Notes: generated by a model from the sequence alone, not told the origin. Numbered from the stretch's first letter, positions 30,022 through 39,480 are shown. The stretch is 64,000 nucleotides of DNA from Rhodoferax sp. (GCA_013791765.1 VMTC01000049.1:62001-126000), one strand, 5' to 3'. Made by a program: numbers and translations.

Positions 30022-30158
30022 TCAGTTGCTCTCATGCCCTAACAGGCAAAACGGTCGCTAAGGACCTGGCCACAAATGCACAGCTTATTCATGGACAGGC
30101 CCTAACACAAACCCGTTTGCAGAGTGACGCCAAAAAAGTGCGCAAAGCTTGTCGTCAA
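30022..30158. other. frr-cdsA gap without uppS
   Basis: In the usual pyrH-frr-uppS-cdsA order this gap would hold the undecaprenyl diphosphate synthase gene of about 750 bp. Only 137 bp are present. I find no UppS motif in any frame; one frame has a 17-codon open stretch that is probably chance. Confidence 0.7.
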
Positions 30159-30719
30159 TCAAACCGCCATGAGGTCTTGCTCTTTAGCAGCCACCAGTTG
30201 GTCGATCACGATGATGTGCCGATCCGTGACCTTTTGAATGTCGGTCTCGCAGCGTTTTTGCTCATCTTCAGAGGCCAGCTTGTCTTTGACAGCTTTTTTG
30301 ATTGATTCATTGGCATCGCGGCGCAAATTGCGCACGGCAATCTTGGCGCCTTCACCTTCACTGCGGACCACTTTGGTGAGTTCCTTGCGCCGCTCTTCCG
30401 ACATGGCGGGCATGGGGACGCGGATCAGGTCGCCCATGGACGATGGATTGAGTCCCAGGTCGCTGTCACGAATGGCTTTTTCTATTTTTGCGCCCATGCC
30501 CTTTTCCCACGGCTGCACACTGATGGTGCGGGCGTCTAACAAGGACACATTGGCCACTTGGCTGATCGGCAGCATGGCGCCGTAATAGTCAACGTGCACG
30601 GAGTCCAGCAACGCAGGGTTGGCGCGACCAGTCCGAATCTTGGTCAGGTTGTGCTTGAACGCTTCAATGGACTGGTCCATCTTGCCTTCCACGGTTGTTT
30701 TTATCGCGGCAATCGTCAT
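30159..30719 (-). CDS. frr: Ribosome recycling factor
   Basis: RRF splits the post-termination ribosome together with EF-G. The 186-residue protein has the standard length and landmarks: [19 protein letters not shown] near the N-terminus, the hinge region [16 protein letters not shown], and [13 protein letters not shown] in the long helical bundle. It starts at ATG 30719, 59 bp after pyrH, which is its normal upstream neighbour. Confidence 0.97.
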   Translation of the reverse strand: MTIAAIKTTVEGKMDQSIEAFKHNLTKIRTGRANPALLDSVHVDYYGAMLPISQVANVSLLDARTISVQPWEKGMGAKIEKAIRDSDLGLNPSSMGDLIRVPMPAMSEERRKELTKVVRSEGEGAKIAVRNLRRDANESIKKAVKDKLASEDEQKRCETDIQKVTDRHIIVIDQLVAAKEQDLMAV

Positions 30720-30778
30720 GTTATTTCCTCGCTCAACTGTTCAAAGCGTATTTTTTAAGAAGTGCGATTTTGACACGC

Positions 30779-31501
30779 TCAGGCATAAACCAGCGTGCCC
30801 TCATCCTGGCCCATCACCACACGCTTGAGGGCACCGTGCTTCAGTATCGAAAACACCTTGATCGGCAACTTCTGATCGCGGCACAGGGCAAAGGCCGTAG
30901 CGTCCATGATGCCCAGGTTTTGCGACATGGCGTCATCGAAAGATATTTTGCTGTAACGGGTGGCCTTCGGGTCCAGTTTCGGATCGGCGGTGTAAACGCC
31001 ATCGACCTTGGTCGCCTTGAGCACCACCTCGGCACCGATTTCAGCGCCGCGCAGCGCCGCTGCGGTGTCGGTGGTGAAAAACGGGTTGCCGGTACCGGCG
31101 GCAAAAATGACCACTTTGCCTTCTTCCAGGTACTGCAGCGCCTTGGGGCGCACATAGGGCTCCACCACCTGTTCAATTGCAATTGCCGACATGACGCGCG
31201 CCGTCAACCCGGCCTTGTTCATGGTATCGCCCAAGGCCAGGGCGTTCATGACCGTGGCCAACATGCCCATGTAATCGGCCGTGGCCCGGTCCATGCCGAC
31301 CGAGCCGCCCGCCACGCCGCGAAAGATGTTGCCCCCGCCAATGACCACCGCCACCTCCACCCCCAGGCGTGTGACCTCGGCAATTTCATCGACCATGCGC
31401 ACAATCGTGTCACGGTTAATGCCAAATTGGTCATCGCCCATCAGGGCTTCGCCTGACAGCTTGAGCAAAATGCGCTTATGGGCTGGTTTGGCAAGGGCCA
31501 T
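30779..31501 (-). CDS. pyrH: UMP kinase
   Basis: PyrH phosphorylates UMP to UDP in pyrimidine synthesis and is hexameric and GTP-activated in proteobacteria. The 240-residue protein has the amino-acid-kinase landmarks [21 protein letters not shown], and [27 protein letters not shown]. The ATG at 31501 follows an AGGAG Shine-Dalgarno by six bases. A 113-bp gap with a hairpin separates it from tsf. Confidence 0.97.
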   Translation of the reverse strand: MALAKPAHKRILLKLSGEALMGDDQFGINRDTIVRMVDEIAEVTRLGVEVAVVIGGGNIFRGVAGGSVGMDRATADYMGMLATVMNALALGDTMNKAGLTARVMSAIAIEQVVEPYVRPKALQYLEEGKVVIFAAGTGNPFFTTDTAAALRGAEIGAEVVLKATKVDGVYTADPKLDPKATRYSKISFDDAMSQNLGIMDATAFALCRDQKLPIKVFSILKHGALKRVVMGQDEGTLVYA

Positions 31502-31581
31502 GATGAACTCCTGGTGTGATGGACGGTTAAGCGGGATAAATCCGGTTTCAAACCGATGATTTCGATCTGATCCCGGGATTG

Positions 31582-31610
31582 CCAAGCACCTGCTTACTGC
31601 AGGCGCCTGG
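31582..31610 (-). other. Hairpin between tsf and pyrH
   Basis: On the minus strand two 12-base arms pair fully, with two G-U wobbles, around an AGTAA loop. There is no following T-run, so it is more likely an mRNA processing or stability hairpin than a terminator. It begins five bases past the tsf stop. Confidence 0.5.
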
Positions 31611-31614
31611 ATAA

Positions 31615-32538
31615 TCAGCTGGCCTGTTTGGCCGCTGCCATCTGGGCCGCCACTTCAGCGGCAAAGTCTTCGACCTTTTTCTCAATGCCTTCGCCCACCA
31701 CGTACAGCGTGAACGCCTTGACGGTGGTATCCGCAGCCTTGAGCATCTGCTCCACTGTCTGTTTGTCGTTCTTCACGAATGACTGGTTGAACAGTGACAC
31801 TTCCTTGAGGTATTTCTGAACACCGCCTTCGATGCGCTTGGCCACAATCTCGTCTGACTGAACCGGCTTGCCGGCCGCAGTGGCCACCGACGCATCTTCG
31901 GCGGCTTTGGCAGCGGCCACGGAGCGCTCCCTGGCGACCAATTCAGCAGGCACATCAGCAGCGGACAAAGCCACGGGCTTCATCGCGGCGATGTGCATGG
32001 CAACGTCCTTGGCTGCAGTGGCGTCGCCTTCATACTCGACCACCACGCCAATACGGGTACCGTGCAAATACGAAGCCAGCTTGGCGCCGGAGGCGAAGCG
32101 CTTGAAGCGGCGAAAGCTCATGTTCTCGCCGATCTTGCCGATCAGGCCCTTGCGCACGTCTTCCAGTGTTGGGCCAAATCCATCCTGCGTGTAGGGCAAT
32201 GCACCCAGCGCAGCCAAATCAGCAGGATTGTGCTGCGCAATCAGTTGCGCAGCCGTATTGGCCAAGGCCAGAAAGCTGTCGTTTTTGGTGACAAAGTCAG
32301 TTTCGCAATTGACTTCGAGCAAAGCGCCCACGTCAGCGTCCATGTGGCTGGTGATCACGCCTTCGGCGGTGATGCGACCGGCGGCCTTGCCGGCTTTGCT
32401 GCCCAGCTTGACGCGCAGCAGTTCCTCGGCCTTGACCATGTCGCCTTGCGCCTCGGTCAAGGCACGTTTGCATTCCATCATGGGCGCGTCCGTTTTGCCG
32501 CGCAGTTCAGCCACCATGCTTGCGGTAATTGCAACCAT
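31615..32538 (-). CDS. tsf: Elongation factor Ts
   Basis: EF-Ts is the nucleotide exchange factor of EF-Tu. The 307-residue protein has the N-terminal UBA-like domain ([27 protein letters not shown]) and the core domain with [15 protein letters not shown]. The alanine-rich segment around 215-235 is typical of betaproteobacteria. The ATG at 32538 follows a GGAG Shine-Dalgarno. It follows rpsB after an 85-bp gap containing a terminator-like hairpin. Confidence 0.97.
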   Translation of the reverse strand: MVAITASMVAELRGKTDAPMMECKRALTEAQGDMVKAEELLRVKLGSKAGKAAGRITAEGVITSHMDADVGALLEVNCETDFVTKNDSFLALANTAAQLIAQHNPADLAALGALPYTQDGFGPTLEDVRKGLIGKIGENMSFRRFKRFASGAKLASYLHGTRIGVVVEYEGDATAAKDVAMHIAAMKPVALSAADVPAELVARERSVAAAKAAEDASVATAAGKPVQSDEIVAKRIEGGVQKYLKEVSLFNQSFVKNDKQTVEQMLKAADTTVKAFTLYVVGEGIEKKVEDFAAEVAAQMAAAKQAS

Positions 32539-32572
32539 TTTTTTCTCCGTCATCAAGTCAATTATTTAAAAG

Positions 32573-32606
32573 AGGACCCAAAAAAGGGGCCCACGAGCCC
32601 CCTTTT
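32573..32606 (-). terminator. Attenuator-like terminator between rpsB and tsf
   Basis: On the minus strand AAAAGGGG and CCCCTTTT form an 8-bp stem around a nine-base loop, ending in a TTTTTT run. It starts about 18 bp after the rpsB stop. Partial termination here would give more S2 mRNA than EF-Ts mRNA, as known for E. coli rpsB-tsf. Confidence 0.65.
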
Positions 32607-32623
32607 CAAGGGCGGCAGACCAC

Positions 32624-33379
32624 TCAGGCAGCTGCTTCGTTCACTTCAACAAATTCATCCGTGCTCTCAGAGGCAACCACAGCCTTGACCACATCGTCAA
32701 CCGCGTTGGAGCGGCCTTCAATGATCGCATCGGCAATGCCGCGTGCATACAGAATGACCGCTTTGGAGGAGTCATCGTTACCCGGAATGATGTATTGAAT
32801 GCCTTCGGGCGAATGGTTGGTATCGACCACGGCAATCAGGGGGATACCAAGCTTTTTGGCTTCGGCGATCGCAATTTTGTGAAAACCGACGTCAATCACA
32901 AAAATGGCGTCCGGCAAGGTCGTCATATCCTGAATGCCGCCAATGTCGCGTTCCAGCTTGGCCAGTTCGCGGGCGAACATCAGTTGTTCTTTCTTGCTCA
33001 AGCTGTCCAGACCGGCTTCTTGCTGGATCTTCATGTCTTTGAGACGTTTGATGGAGGTCTTGACCGTCTTGAAATTGGTCAACATGCCGCCGAGCCAACG
33101 CTGGTCAACATAAGGCACGCCGGCACGCTGGGCTTCCAGGGCGACGGTTTCACGCGCCTGGCGCTTGGTACCGACCATCAACACGGTGCCGCGGCGGGCG
33201 GAAACCTGGCTGGCAAACTTGGCAGCCTCCTGGAACATCGGCAGCGATTTTTCCAGGTTGATAATGTGAATCTTGTTGCGATGGCCGAAGATGAACGGGG
33301 CCATTTTGGGGTTCCAGAAGCGGGTTTGGTGGCCAAAATGGACACCGGCTTCCAGCATTTCGCGCATGGTAATTGCCAT
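32624..33379 (-). CDS. rpsB: 30S ribosomal protein S2
   Basis: S2 is a 30S subunit protein needed for S1 binding. The 251-residue protein opens [30 protein letters not shown] and has [11 protein letters not shown] and [14 protein letters not shown], the classic S2 segments. The ATG at 33379 has a GGAAA purine box nearby. It is the first gene of the long minus-strand cluster; its promoter lies in the 175-bp gap shared with the divergent amidase gene. Confidence 0.98.
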   Translation of the reverse strand: MAITMREMLEAGVHFGHQTRFWNPKMAPFIFGHRNKIHIINLEKSLPMFQEAAKFASQVSARRGTVLMVGTKRQARETVALEAQRAGVPYVDQRWLGGMLTNFKTVKTSIKRLKDMKIQQEAGLDSLSKKEQLMFARELAKLERDIGGIQDMTTLPDAIFVIDVGFHKIAIAEAKKLGIPLIAVVDTNHSPEGIQYIIPGNDDSSKAVILYARGIADAIIEGRSNAVDDVVKAVVASESTDEFVEVNEAAA

Positions 33380-33535
33380 AATAATTTCCAAAGGTTAGGT
33401 CTAAAATCCAGTTCGTTTTTGCTACTTTTGAAGACGCTTTTAGCGGCGCCAGCGAGAGTTGCAACACCTTGATGAAACTGGTTTGCTGATTTGCTCACCA
33501 AATAGCCACAAACGGCCACCCAGCAAAGCCCGACG

Positions 33536-33541
33536 ATTATA
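33536..33541 (-). promoter_or_regulatory. Candidate -10 of the rpsB promoter
   Basis: A perfect TATAAT on the minus strand, 157 bp before the rpsB ATG, leaves a leader long enough for S2 autoregulation as known in E. coli. I do not see a good -35 at 17 bp spacing. Confidence 0.4.
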
Positions 33542-33554
33542 GCCTGCCCTTTCC

Positions 33555-34886
33555 ATGCTCTCAGACCTCCACGCCACCCGCCAGCGCTTGCGCAGCAGCC
33601 CCATCCTGGTCAGCAGCGAGATTGAGCGCGCCATTGACGCCGCGCAATCCACCGCCTGCCAGCATGCCTTCCTGCAAACCACCTTTGACGAGGCGCGCAC
33701 TGTCGCCAGCACGGCGGACATTGAACACACGCCGCTGGCGGGCCTGGCGGTTTCGGTCAAAGACCTTTTTGATGTGGCTGGACAATGCACCGGTGCCGGC
33801 TCGGTCGTCCTGCAGGACTCACCGCCCGCCCTGCATGACAGCCCGGCCGTTGCGCGCTTGCGCCGCGCCGGCGCCGCTTTCATCGGACGCACCCACATGG
33901 TGGAATTTGCATTCTCGGGTGTGGGTACCAACCCGCACTTCGCCACACCTGTGAACCCGCACAGCATCGACGTGCCCCTCATTCCTGGCGGCTCCTCGTC
34001 GGGCGCAGCCGTGTCAGTGGCCAGCGGCGCGGCCTTCATCGGCCTGGGCACCGACACCGGCGGCTCGATCCGCATCCCGGCCGCATTGTGCGGCATCGTG
34101 GGCTTCAAGAGCACCGCCCGCCTGGTGCCAACCCAGGGGGCCCTGCCCTTGTCCTCCACGCTCGATACGGTTTGCGCCCTGACCCGCAGTGTGCGCGACG
34201 CTGTTCTTGCGCACGAACTGCTGGCCCAGCGCGAGGTCACGCGCAGCGCAGCGCCCTTGGGTGCGTACCGTCTGGCAGTCGCCAGCACCCTGATGCAGGA
34301 CGACCTTGACACGACCGTATCAGCCGCCTGGCAACGCACTTTGGCGACCCTGCGCCGGGCCGGCGCCCGGATTGAAGAAATTGCTTTAACCGAACTCAAC
34401 CAACTACAGCCCATGCAGGCCGCTGGCAGCCTCGCGGCAGCCGAGAGCTACGCTTGGCATCGCGCCTTGCTCGAACAAAAGGGCGATGCCTACGACCCGC
34501 GCGTGGCGAGCCGTATCCGGCGTGGCGCCAGCATGAGCGCCTGTGACTACATCACCCTGCAGCACGCGCGGGAAGGCTGGATCAGCCAGATGACAGCCGC
34601 CCTGCACGGCTTTGACGCCGTGCTGTCGCCCACCGTGCCCATCGTGGCCCCACCGATTTCGGAAATGGCACCGGGCGCAGAGCATGACGCGGCATTTTTT
34701 CGCGTCAACGCCCTGCTGCTGCGCAACCCGAGCGTGGTCAACATGCTGGATGGCTGCGCGCTGTCTCTGCCCTGCCAGGGCCCCAACGAGTTGCCGGTAG
34801 GCTTGATGGTGTGGGCCGGTGCGCTGCGCGACGACAGCGTGCTCAACATCGCCACCCAGATCGAAAAAATACTGCAAATACAATAG
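33555..34886 (+). CDS. Amidase signature family protein
   Basis: A 443-residue Ser-cisSer-Lys hydrolase of the amidase signature family. Lys69 is in SVKDLF, the cis-serine is in the GGSSSGA stretch (145-151) and the nucleophile serine in TDTGGSIRIPAA (near 171), so the catalytic triad is complete. The substrate is unknown; the length and lack of a GatB/GatC neighbour argue against a tRNA amidotransferase subunit. It is divergent from rpsB and followed 60 bp later by dadA. Its TAG stop lies inside an AATAGCTG repeat copy (aaTAGctg), so the last codons may have been set by repeat insertion. Confidence 0.9.
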   Translation: MLSDLHATRQRLRSSPILVSSEIERAIDAAQSTACQHAFLQTTFDEARTVASTADIEHTPLAGLAVSVKDLFDVAGQCTGAGSVVLQDSPPALHDSPAVARLRRAGAAFIGRTHMVEFAFSGVGTNPHFATPVNPHSIDVPLIPGGSSSGAAVSVASGAAFIGLGTDTGGSIRIPAALCGIVGFKSTARLVPTQGALPLSSTLDTVCALTRSVRDAVLAHELLAQREVTRSAAPLGAYRLAVASTLMQDDLDTTVSAAWQRTLATLRRAGARIEEIALTELNQLQPMQAAGSLAAAESYAWHRALLEQKGDAYDPRVASRIRRGASMSACDYITLQHAREGWISQMTAALHGFDAVLSPTVPIVAPPISEMAPGAEHDAAFFRVNALLLRNPSVVNMLDGCALSLPCQGPNELPVGLMVWAGALRDDSVLNIATQIEKILQIQ

Positions 34887-34930
34887 CTGTATAGGCATAT
34901 ACCACGTGGGCTAGAGCCTGATTTGGCTTA
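34882..34930 (+). repeat. AATAGCTG-family repeat after the amidase gene
   Basis: Begins AATAGCTGTATAGGC and ends GTGGGCTAGAGCCTGATTTG. It contains the amidase stop codon and fills most of the gap to dadA. Confidence 0.85.
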
Positions 34931-34946
34931 AAAGTAAAAGGGATTC

Positions 34947-36173
34947 ATGAAGATTGCAGTTATTGGCGCGGGCATCATCGGCGTCACCACGGCCTACGAG
35001 CTCAGCCGTGACGGGCACGAGGTCATGGTGCTCGAGCGTCGCGGTGCCGTGGCCGAAGAAGCCAGTTTTGCCACTGGTGGCATCATCGCCCCGGACATGC
35101 CGAGTCGGGAGACCCGCCATTTTTTCAACCGCCCCAAGCCCATCCGGCTGCGTTGGCCAATCGCCGCTCACGAGCTGGCCTGGTTCTGGAAATGGCAGCG
35201 TGCGCGCCGCTTTGAGCGCCAACCGGGCCATCGGCAACAATTGCAGCGCCTAGCCAGCTACAGCTTGGAACGTCTGCAACAGCTCACGGCAGAGTTAAAA
35301 CTGGACTACGAACGCGCTGAAGGCCTGCTGCTGCTGCTGCGCACCGAGCAGGACAGCAAGGGTCTCCAGGCGAGCCTGCAACAACTGCGTGCGGCGGGCC
35401 GGGAGTTCAATGAACTCAGCGCGCTCGATGCCCGCAAGAAAGAGCCCGCCCTGAGCCCGGATACACCGCTGTTTGGCGCCATTGAATTGCCGGGCGCGGA
35501 AGTTGCCAACTGCCGTCAGTTTGCCTTGCTGCTCAAAAACGAGTGCCTGCGCCGTGGCGTTGAATTCGCATTCAACACCGAAGTGACGCAGCTTAACAAC
35601 GCCAGCGGTGTCACGCTCAGGGTCGTCGGCGACGCGAAGGCCTACCCCTTTGACGCTGCCGTGATCTGCGCTGGTGCGGATTCAGCGCGCCTGCTTGCGC
35701 CCCTTGGCGTTAAATTGAGACTAGCGAGCGTGCAGGGCTACTCGATCAGCGCCCAGATTCGCGAGCCGCTCAATGCGCCGCGCAGTGGCGTGGTCGATCA
35801 GCGCCACCAGGTGGCGATCACGCGCCTGGGCAACCGGGTGCGCGTGTCGGGCCTGTCTGAACTGGGCGGTGTGGCTAGCCACAAGCGCGCCGACGCGCTG
35901 CAGACGCTGTACCGGGCCTTGCACGACTGGTTCCCTGGCGCGGCCAAGCTCTCCAGCGGCGTGCAGGAGTGGCAAGGCGCACGCCCGATGCTGGCCGACG
36001 GCCTGCCCGTGATAGGTGCCAGCGGCCTTCCAGGTCTGTGGCTTAACCTGGGCCACGGAAACAGCGGCTGGGCCCACAGTTGCGGCTCGGCCCGGCTTAT
36101 GGCCGACCTGATCGCAGGCCAAGCGCCTGAGATGGACCTCCCTGGACTGGGCATCGAACGCCCGAGTCGTTAG
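34947..36173 (+). CDS. dadA: D-amino acid dehydrogenase, DadA type
   Basis: A 408-residue FAD enzyme that oxidises D-amino acids to 2-oxo acids and ammonia, passing electrons to the respiratory chain at the inner membrane. The FAD-binding GAGIIG is at residues 7-12, the DAO-family TGGIIAPDMPS follows, and the C-terminal GHGNSGWAHSCGSARL is the second FAD contact. No dadX racemase is next to it. The ATG at 34947 follows an AAAAGGG purine box. The preceding amidase might supply amino acids, but a joint pathway is only inference. Confidence 0.9.
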   Translation: MKIAVIGAGIIGVTTAYELSRDGHEVMVLERRGAVAEEASFATGGIIAPDMPSRETRHFFNRPKPIRLRWPIAAHELAWFWKWQRARRFERQPGHRQQLQRLASYSLERLQQLTAELKLDYERAEGLLLLLRTEQDSKGLQASLQQLRAAGREFNELSALDARKKEPALSPDTPLFGAIELPGAEVANCRQFALLLKNECLRRGVEFAFNTEVTQLNNASGVTLRVVGDAKAYPFDAAVICAGADSARLLAPLGVKLRLASVQGYSISAQIREPLNAPRSGVVDQRHQVAITRLGNRVRVSGLSELGGVASHKRADALQTLYRALHDWFPGAAKLSSGVQEWQGARPMLADGLPVIGASGLPGLWLNLGHGNSGWAHSCGSARLMADLIAGQAPEMDLPGLGIERPSR

Positions 36174-36230
36174 AGTCACAACGCCGGGCCTGCTACATTG
36201 ACACCCTACCCGGTCACGGAAAATCCCCGC

Positions 36231-37073
36231 ATGAGCCCTGAACTCTCTCTAAAACTGGCCGCCGCTGTCGACGGCATGCCCGCCTTTCCGAAAAGCGTGC
36301 AAAAAATCCTGGAGCTCACGCGCGACGTCAACTGCTCGCCCAAAGACCTGGTGCAGGTCATCGACAAAGACCCGGTGGTCACCGTCAAGGTGCTGCGCGT
36401 CGTCAACTCGGCCTATTACAGTCTGCCCAAGCAGATCACCTCGATCAACCATGCGGTGGTTTACCTGGGCTTTAACACCATCAAGAACCTGGCGCTGAGC
36501 ATTGCGGCCATCGGCATGTTGCCCGCCAGCAATGCCGCTGGTTTTGACGGCGCGCAATACCTGATTCACTCGCTGTCGACGGCGGCGATTGCCAAGCAAC
36601 TGGCCTTGCGTGTGGACGATGCCGACCCGATGGACTGCTTCATTGCCGGCCTGCTGCACGATTTTGGCAAGGTGGTGTTTGCGCAGTTCATGCCGGTTGA
36701 ATTTCGCAAGGCTTTGGAGACCAGCCAATGGAATGAGAGTTCGCTGCACTTGGCGCTGCGCGAGCTCATAGGCGCAGACCATGCAGTTGTCGGCGCCATG
36801 CTGGTTGAAAAGTGGCGTTTCCCGGCCGACCTGGTGGAAACCATCCGCTGCCAGTATGGCCCAGAGGTCAAAGACACACCGATGATCGCCTGCGTCTTTG
36901 CCGCCAACCAGATCAGCAAGAAGCTCGAATTTGGTTTTGCCGGCAATTGCTTTGTTGAGGAACTGCCACCGGCGATCGCGCAGCGCCTCGGTGGCACGCT
37001 GGACGAACTGATTGTCTCCTTGGGCGACCTGGCACCCCTGCTGGAAGAAGCCAAAATATTTTCAAAAGTGTGA
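36231..37073 (+). CDS. HDOD domain protein
   Basis: A 280-residue single HDOD domain, a relative of HD phosphohydrolases used as a signalling or scaffold domain in bacteria. The HDOD core LPAFPKSV-like start (MPAFPKSVQKILELT), LRVVNSAYYSLP, and the HD-like LLHDFGKVVF are clear. HDOD proteins generally lack the full metal site; here an HD pair is kept at HDFGK but the other ligands are uncertain. The ATG at 36231 (MSPELSLKLA) is preferred over a TTG at 36198. The MBL hydrolase follows after nine bases, so they are probably one operon. Confidence 0.88.
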   Translation: MSPELSLKLAAAVDGMPAFPKSVQKILELTRDVNCSPKDLVQVIDKDPVVTVKVLRVVNSAYYSLPKQITSINHAVVYLGFNTIKNLALSIAAIGMLPASNAAGFDGAQYLIHSLSTAAIAKQLALRVDDADPMDCFIAGLLHDFGKVVFAQFMPVEFRKALETSQWNESSLHLALRELIGADHAVVGAMLVEKWRFPADLVETIRCQYGPEVKDTPMIACVFAANQISKKLEFGFAGNCFVEELPPAIAQRLGGTLDELIVSLGDLAPLLEEAKIFSKV

Positions 37074-37082
37074 GGTCAGGGC

Positions 37083-37970
37083 ATGAAAGTCAGATTTTGG
37101 GGTGTGCGCGGCTCGATTGCGTCGCCCGGCCCGAGCACCGTGCGCTATGGGGGCAACACCACCTGCATCGAGATTCGAACCGACAACAACGAGCTGATCA
37201 TCCTGGACGCGGGCACCGGCATATTTCCGCTGTCACAGACGCTCTTAGCCGAATTGCCCGTCACGGCCAACGTGTTCATTACCCACTCGCACTGGGACCA
37301 TATCCAGGGCCTGCCGTTTTTCATCCCCAACTTCATCCCCGGCAACACCTTGCGCCTGCATGGCGCCTTTGACCCGGTCTCGGGCAAGGGCGTGGAGCAG
37401 GTCATGGCGGTGCAACTGCAGTACAGCTACTTCCCGGTGCGCGAGGCCGAAATGAAAGCGCGCATGGAATACGTCACTCTCAAGCCCGAGCAGCCTATCC
37501 AGATCGGTTCTGCCACGGTCACGCCGTTTCTGATGAATCACCCGGTGATTGACTTCGGCTACCGCATTGAAGCTAACGGCAAGTCGGTCTTTTTCACCGG
37601 CGACCACGAGCCGCCGCTCAACATCTACGAACCGGGCGACGAGAGCTACGGCGAGTACCAGGGCTTCATGGATGAAAAAGCGCGCAGCATCCTGCGCGCC
37701 ATGCAGGGCGTGGACGTGTTGATTGCCGACACGTCCTACACGCAAGCGGAATACCCGGCCAAAAAAGGCTGGGGCCACGGCACTTTCGACTCCAGCATCG
37801 CCTACGCCAGGGCGGCGGGCGCAAGAATGCTGTTTTGCACCCACCACGAACCCACCCGCAGCGACGACGCGCTGGAAGCTGCTCTGCGCCAGGCGCTGCT
37901 GGATAACCCACCCCAAGCCGGTGACCCCAAAATCAGCTTGGCGCGTGAGGGTGAGACTTACGAGTTTTGA
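37083..37970 (+). CDS. MBL-fold metallo-hydrolase
   Basis: A 295-residue metallo-beta-lactamase-fold hydrolase. It opens with FWGVRGSIASPGPSTVRYGGNT and has the zinc motif HSHWDH (68-73), a further metal aspartate in FFTGDHEPP, and a late histidine pair in CTHHEPTRSD. The opening resembles cyclic-nucleotide phosphodiesterase-like MBL proteins, but I cannot name the substrate. It is closely spaced with the HDOD gene (nine bases) and nnr (five bases), which suggests one transcript. Confidence 0.87.
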   Translation: MKVRFWGVRGSIASPGPSTVRYGGNTTCIEIRTDNNELIILDAGTGIFPLSQTLLAELPVTANVFITHSHWDHIQGLPFFIPNFIPGNTLRLHGAFDPVSGKGVEQVMAVQLQYSYFPVREAEMKARMEYVTLKPEQPIQIGSATVTPFLMNHPVIDFGYRIEANGKSVFFTGDHEPPLNIYEPGDESYGEYQGFMDEKARSILRAMQGVDVLIADTSYTQAEYPAKKGWGHGTFDSSIAYARAAGARMLFCTHHEPTRSDDALEAALRQALLDNPPQAGDPKISLAREGETYEF

Positions 37971-37975
37971 ATCCG

Positions 37976-39439
37976 ATGCAAAAAATTGACTTCGCATCCC
38001 GCCACGCCTTGTACAGCGTGCAAGCCACGCGCACCATCGAGCAGGCAGCACAAGACGCCCTGCCCGCGCACACCCTGATGCAGCGCGCTGGTCTGGCCGT
38101 GGCCCAACTGGCGCTGGCCCTGGCGCCGCACGCGCGGCGCATTTGGATCGCCTGCGGCCCCGGCAACAACGGCGGCGACGGCCTGGAAGCGGCCCTGCAT
38201 TTGCAACGCTGGGGCAAGCAGCCGGTCGTAACCTGGTTGGGTAGCGCAAACCAAGCGCCACCCGATGCCGCCGCCTCGTACCAGCGCGCGCTTAACGCGG
38301 GCGTGAGCTTGGCGCAGACGCCGCCCAACGATTTTGATTTCTGCATCGATGCCTTGCTGGGTATCGGCAGCCAGTTGCGCGAGCCCACAGGGCGCATGGC
38401 CGACTGGATTGCCCAGATGAACGCGGGCCCGGCGCCCGTGCTGGCCGTGGACTTGCCAACCGGCCTGCACGCCGACACGGGCGCCTTGACACAGCTCAGC
38501 GTGCGGGCCACCCACAGCCTGAGCCTGCTCACGCTCAAACCCGGCCTGTTTACCGCGCAGGGGCGCGACGCTGCGGGCAGCGTTTGGCTGGCTGACCTGG
38601 ACATCACTCAAGACCCATCAACCAGTCAAGCAGCGATGGAGCCCACAGCCTGGCTGGCCGGCGCACCGCCCACTGCCCTGCGCCTGCATGCCTCGCACAA
38701 AGGCAGCTACGGCGATGTCGCCGTCATTGGCGGGGCCGCAGGCATGAGCGGCGCGGCCCTGCTGGCGGCCTCAAGCGCGCTGCACGCTGGCGCCGGGCGG
38801 GTGTTTGTCGGCCTGCTTGACGGTGGCTCGCTGAGTGTGGACGTCAGTCAACCCGAGCTGATGTTGCGTCCGGTGGCTGAACTTGACTTGTCCACCATGA
38901 CCGTGGTGTGCGGCTGCGGTGGTGGCGACGCCGTGCGCACCCAAATTCCTAAGGTTTTATCGACCCCAGCCCCCGTCGTTATTGATGCAGATGCTATTAA
39001 TGCAATAGCGGGTGACAGAGCACTGCAAACCTTGCTGCGCGCGCGCAGCCAGCGCGGCGCGGGCACGGTGCTGACGCCGCACCCGCTTGAAGCCGCGCGC
39101 CTGCTCGGTAGCCACGTCGCCCACATCCAGGCGGACCGCCTCGGCGCTTGCGTGCAACTGGCCGAGCGCTTTGCCTGCACCGTGGTGCTCAAAGGCTCGG
39201 GCAGCGTCATCGCCGCTCCGGGCCAAACGCCGGTCATCAACCCCACCGGCAATGCCCGCCTGGCCACAGCCGGCACCGGCGATGTATTGGCAGGACTGAT
39301 CGGCGCGCGCCTGGCCGCTGGCCTGGATGCGTTTGACGCAGCGTGGCAAGCGGTGTACCAGCATGGCTTGGCGGCTGACCAGTGGCCCCAGGCGCTGCCC
39401 TTGACGGCTGGACAATTGGCTCGTTCGCTCTATTATTGA
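37976..39439 (+). CDS. nnr: Bifunctional NAD(P)HX epimerase/dehydratase (NnrE-NnrD)
   Basis: This fused enzyme repairs hydrated NAD(P)H: the N-terminal YjeF_N half (about 1-215) epimerises NAD(P)HX and the C-terminal ribokinase-like half (about 225-487) dehydrates it with ADP or ATP. Landmarks are CGPGNNGGDGLEAA (near residues 58-70), KGSYGDVAVIGGAAGMSGA, and the late NPTGNARLATAGTGDVLAG. The ATG at 37976 (MQKIDFASRH) is chosen over an upstream TTG that overlaps the MBL gene. The TGA stop runs into an AATAGCTG-like repeat copy. Confidence 0.95.
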   Translation: MQKIDFASRHALYSVQATRTIEQAAQDALPAHTLMQRAGLAVAQLALALAPHARRIWIACGPGNNGGDGLEAALHLQRWGKQPVVTWLGSANQAPPDAAASYQRALNAGVSLAQTPPNDFDFCIDALLGIGSQLREPTGRMADWIAQMNAGPAPVLAVDLPTGLHADTGALTQLSVRATHSLSLLTLKPGLFTAQGRDAAGSVWLADLDITQDPSTSQAAMEPTAWLAGAPPTALRLHASHKGSYGDVAVIGGAAGMSGAALLAASSALHAGAGRVFVGLLDGGSLSVDVSQPELMLRPVAELDLSTMTVVCGCGGGDAVRTQIPKVLSTPAPVVIDADAINAIAGDRALQTLLRARSQRGAGTVLTPHPLEAARLLGSHVAHIQADRLGACVQLAERFACTVVLKGSGSVIAAPGQTPVINPTGNARLATAGTGDVLAGLIGARLAAGLDAFDAAWQAVYQHGLAADQWPQALPLTAGQLARSLYY

Positions 39440-39480
39440 TAGCTGTTGACCTATCAAACATAAGGGCTAGAGGCAGATCT
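39434..39480 (+). repeat. AATAGCTG-family repeat after nnr
   Basis: Begins GATAGCTGTTGACC and ends AAGGGCTAGAGGCAGATCT. The nnr stop codon TGA lies at its edge. Confidence 0.8.

Noticed and set aside
30040-30095. 17-codon open stretch in the frr-cdsA gap as a uppS remnant
   Set aside because: It lacks any UppS motif and is too short to be distinguished from chance.
31582-31610. tsf-pyrH hairpin as a terminator
   Set aside because: No T-run follows; kept only as an mRNA hairpin.
38975-39010. Possible repeat copy inside nnr
   Set aside because: The sequence encodes the conserved VIDADAINAI motif of the dehydratase and lacks the GGGCTAGAG end.
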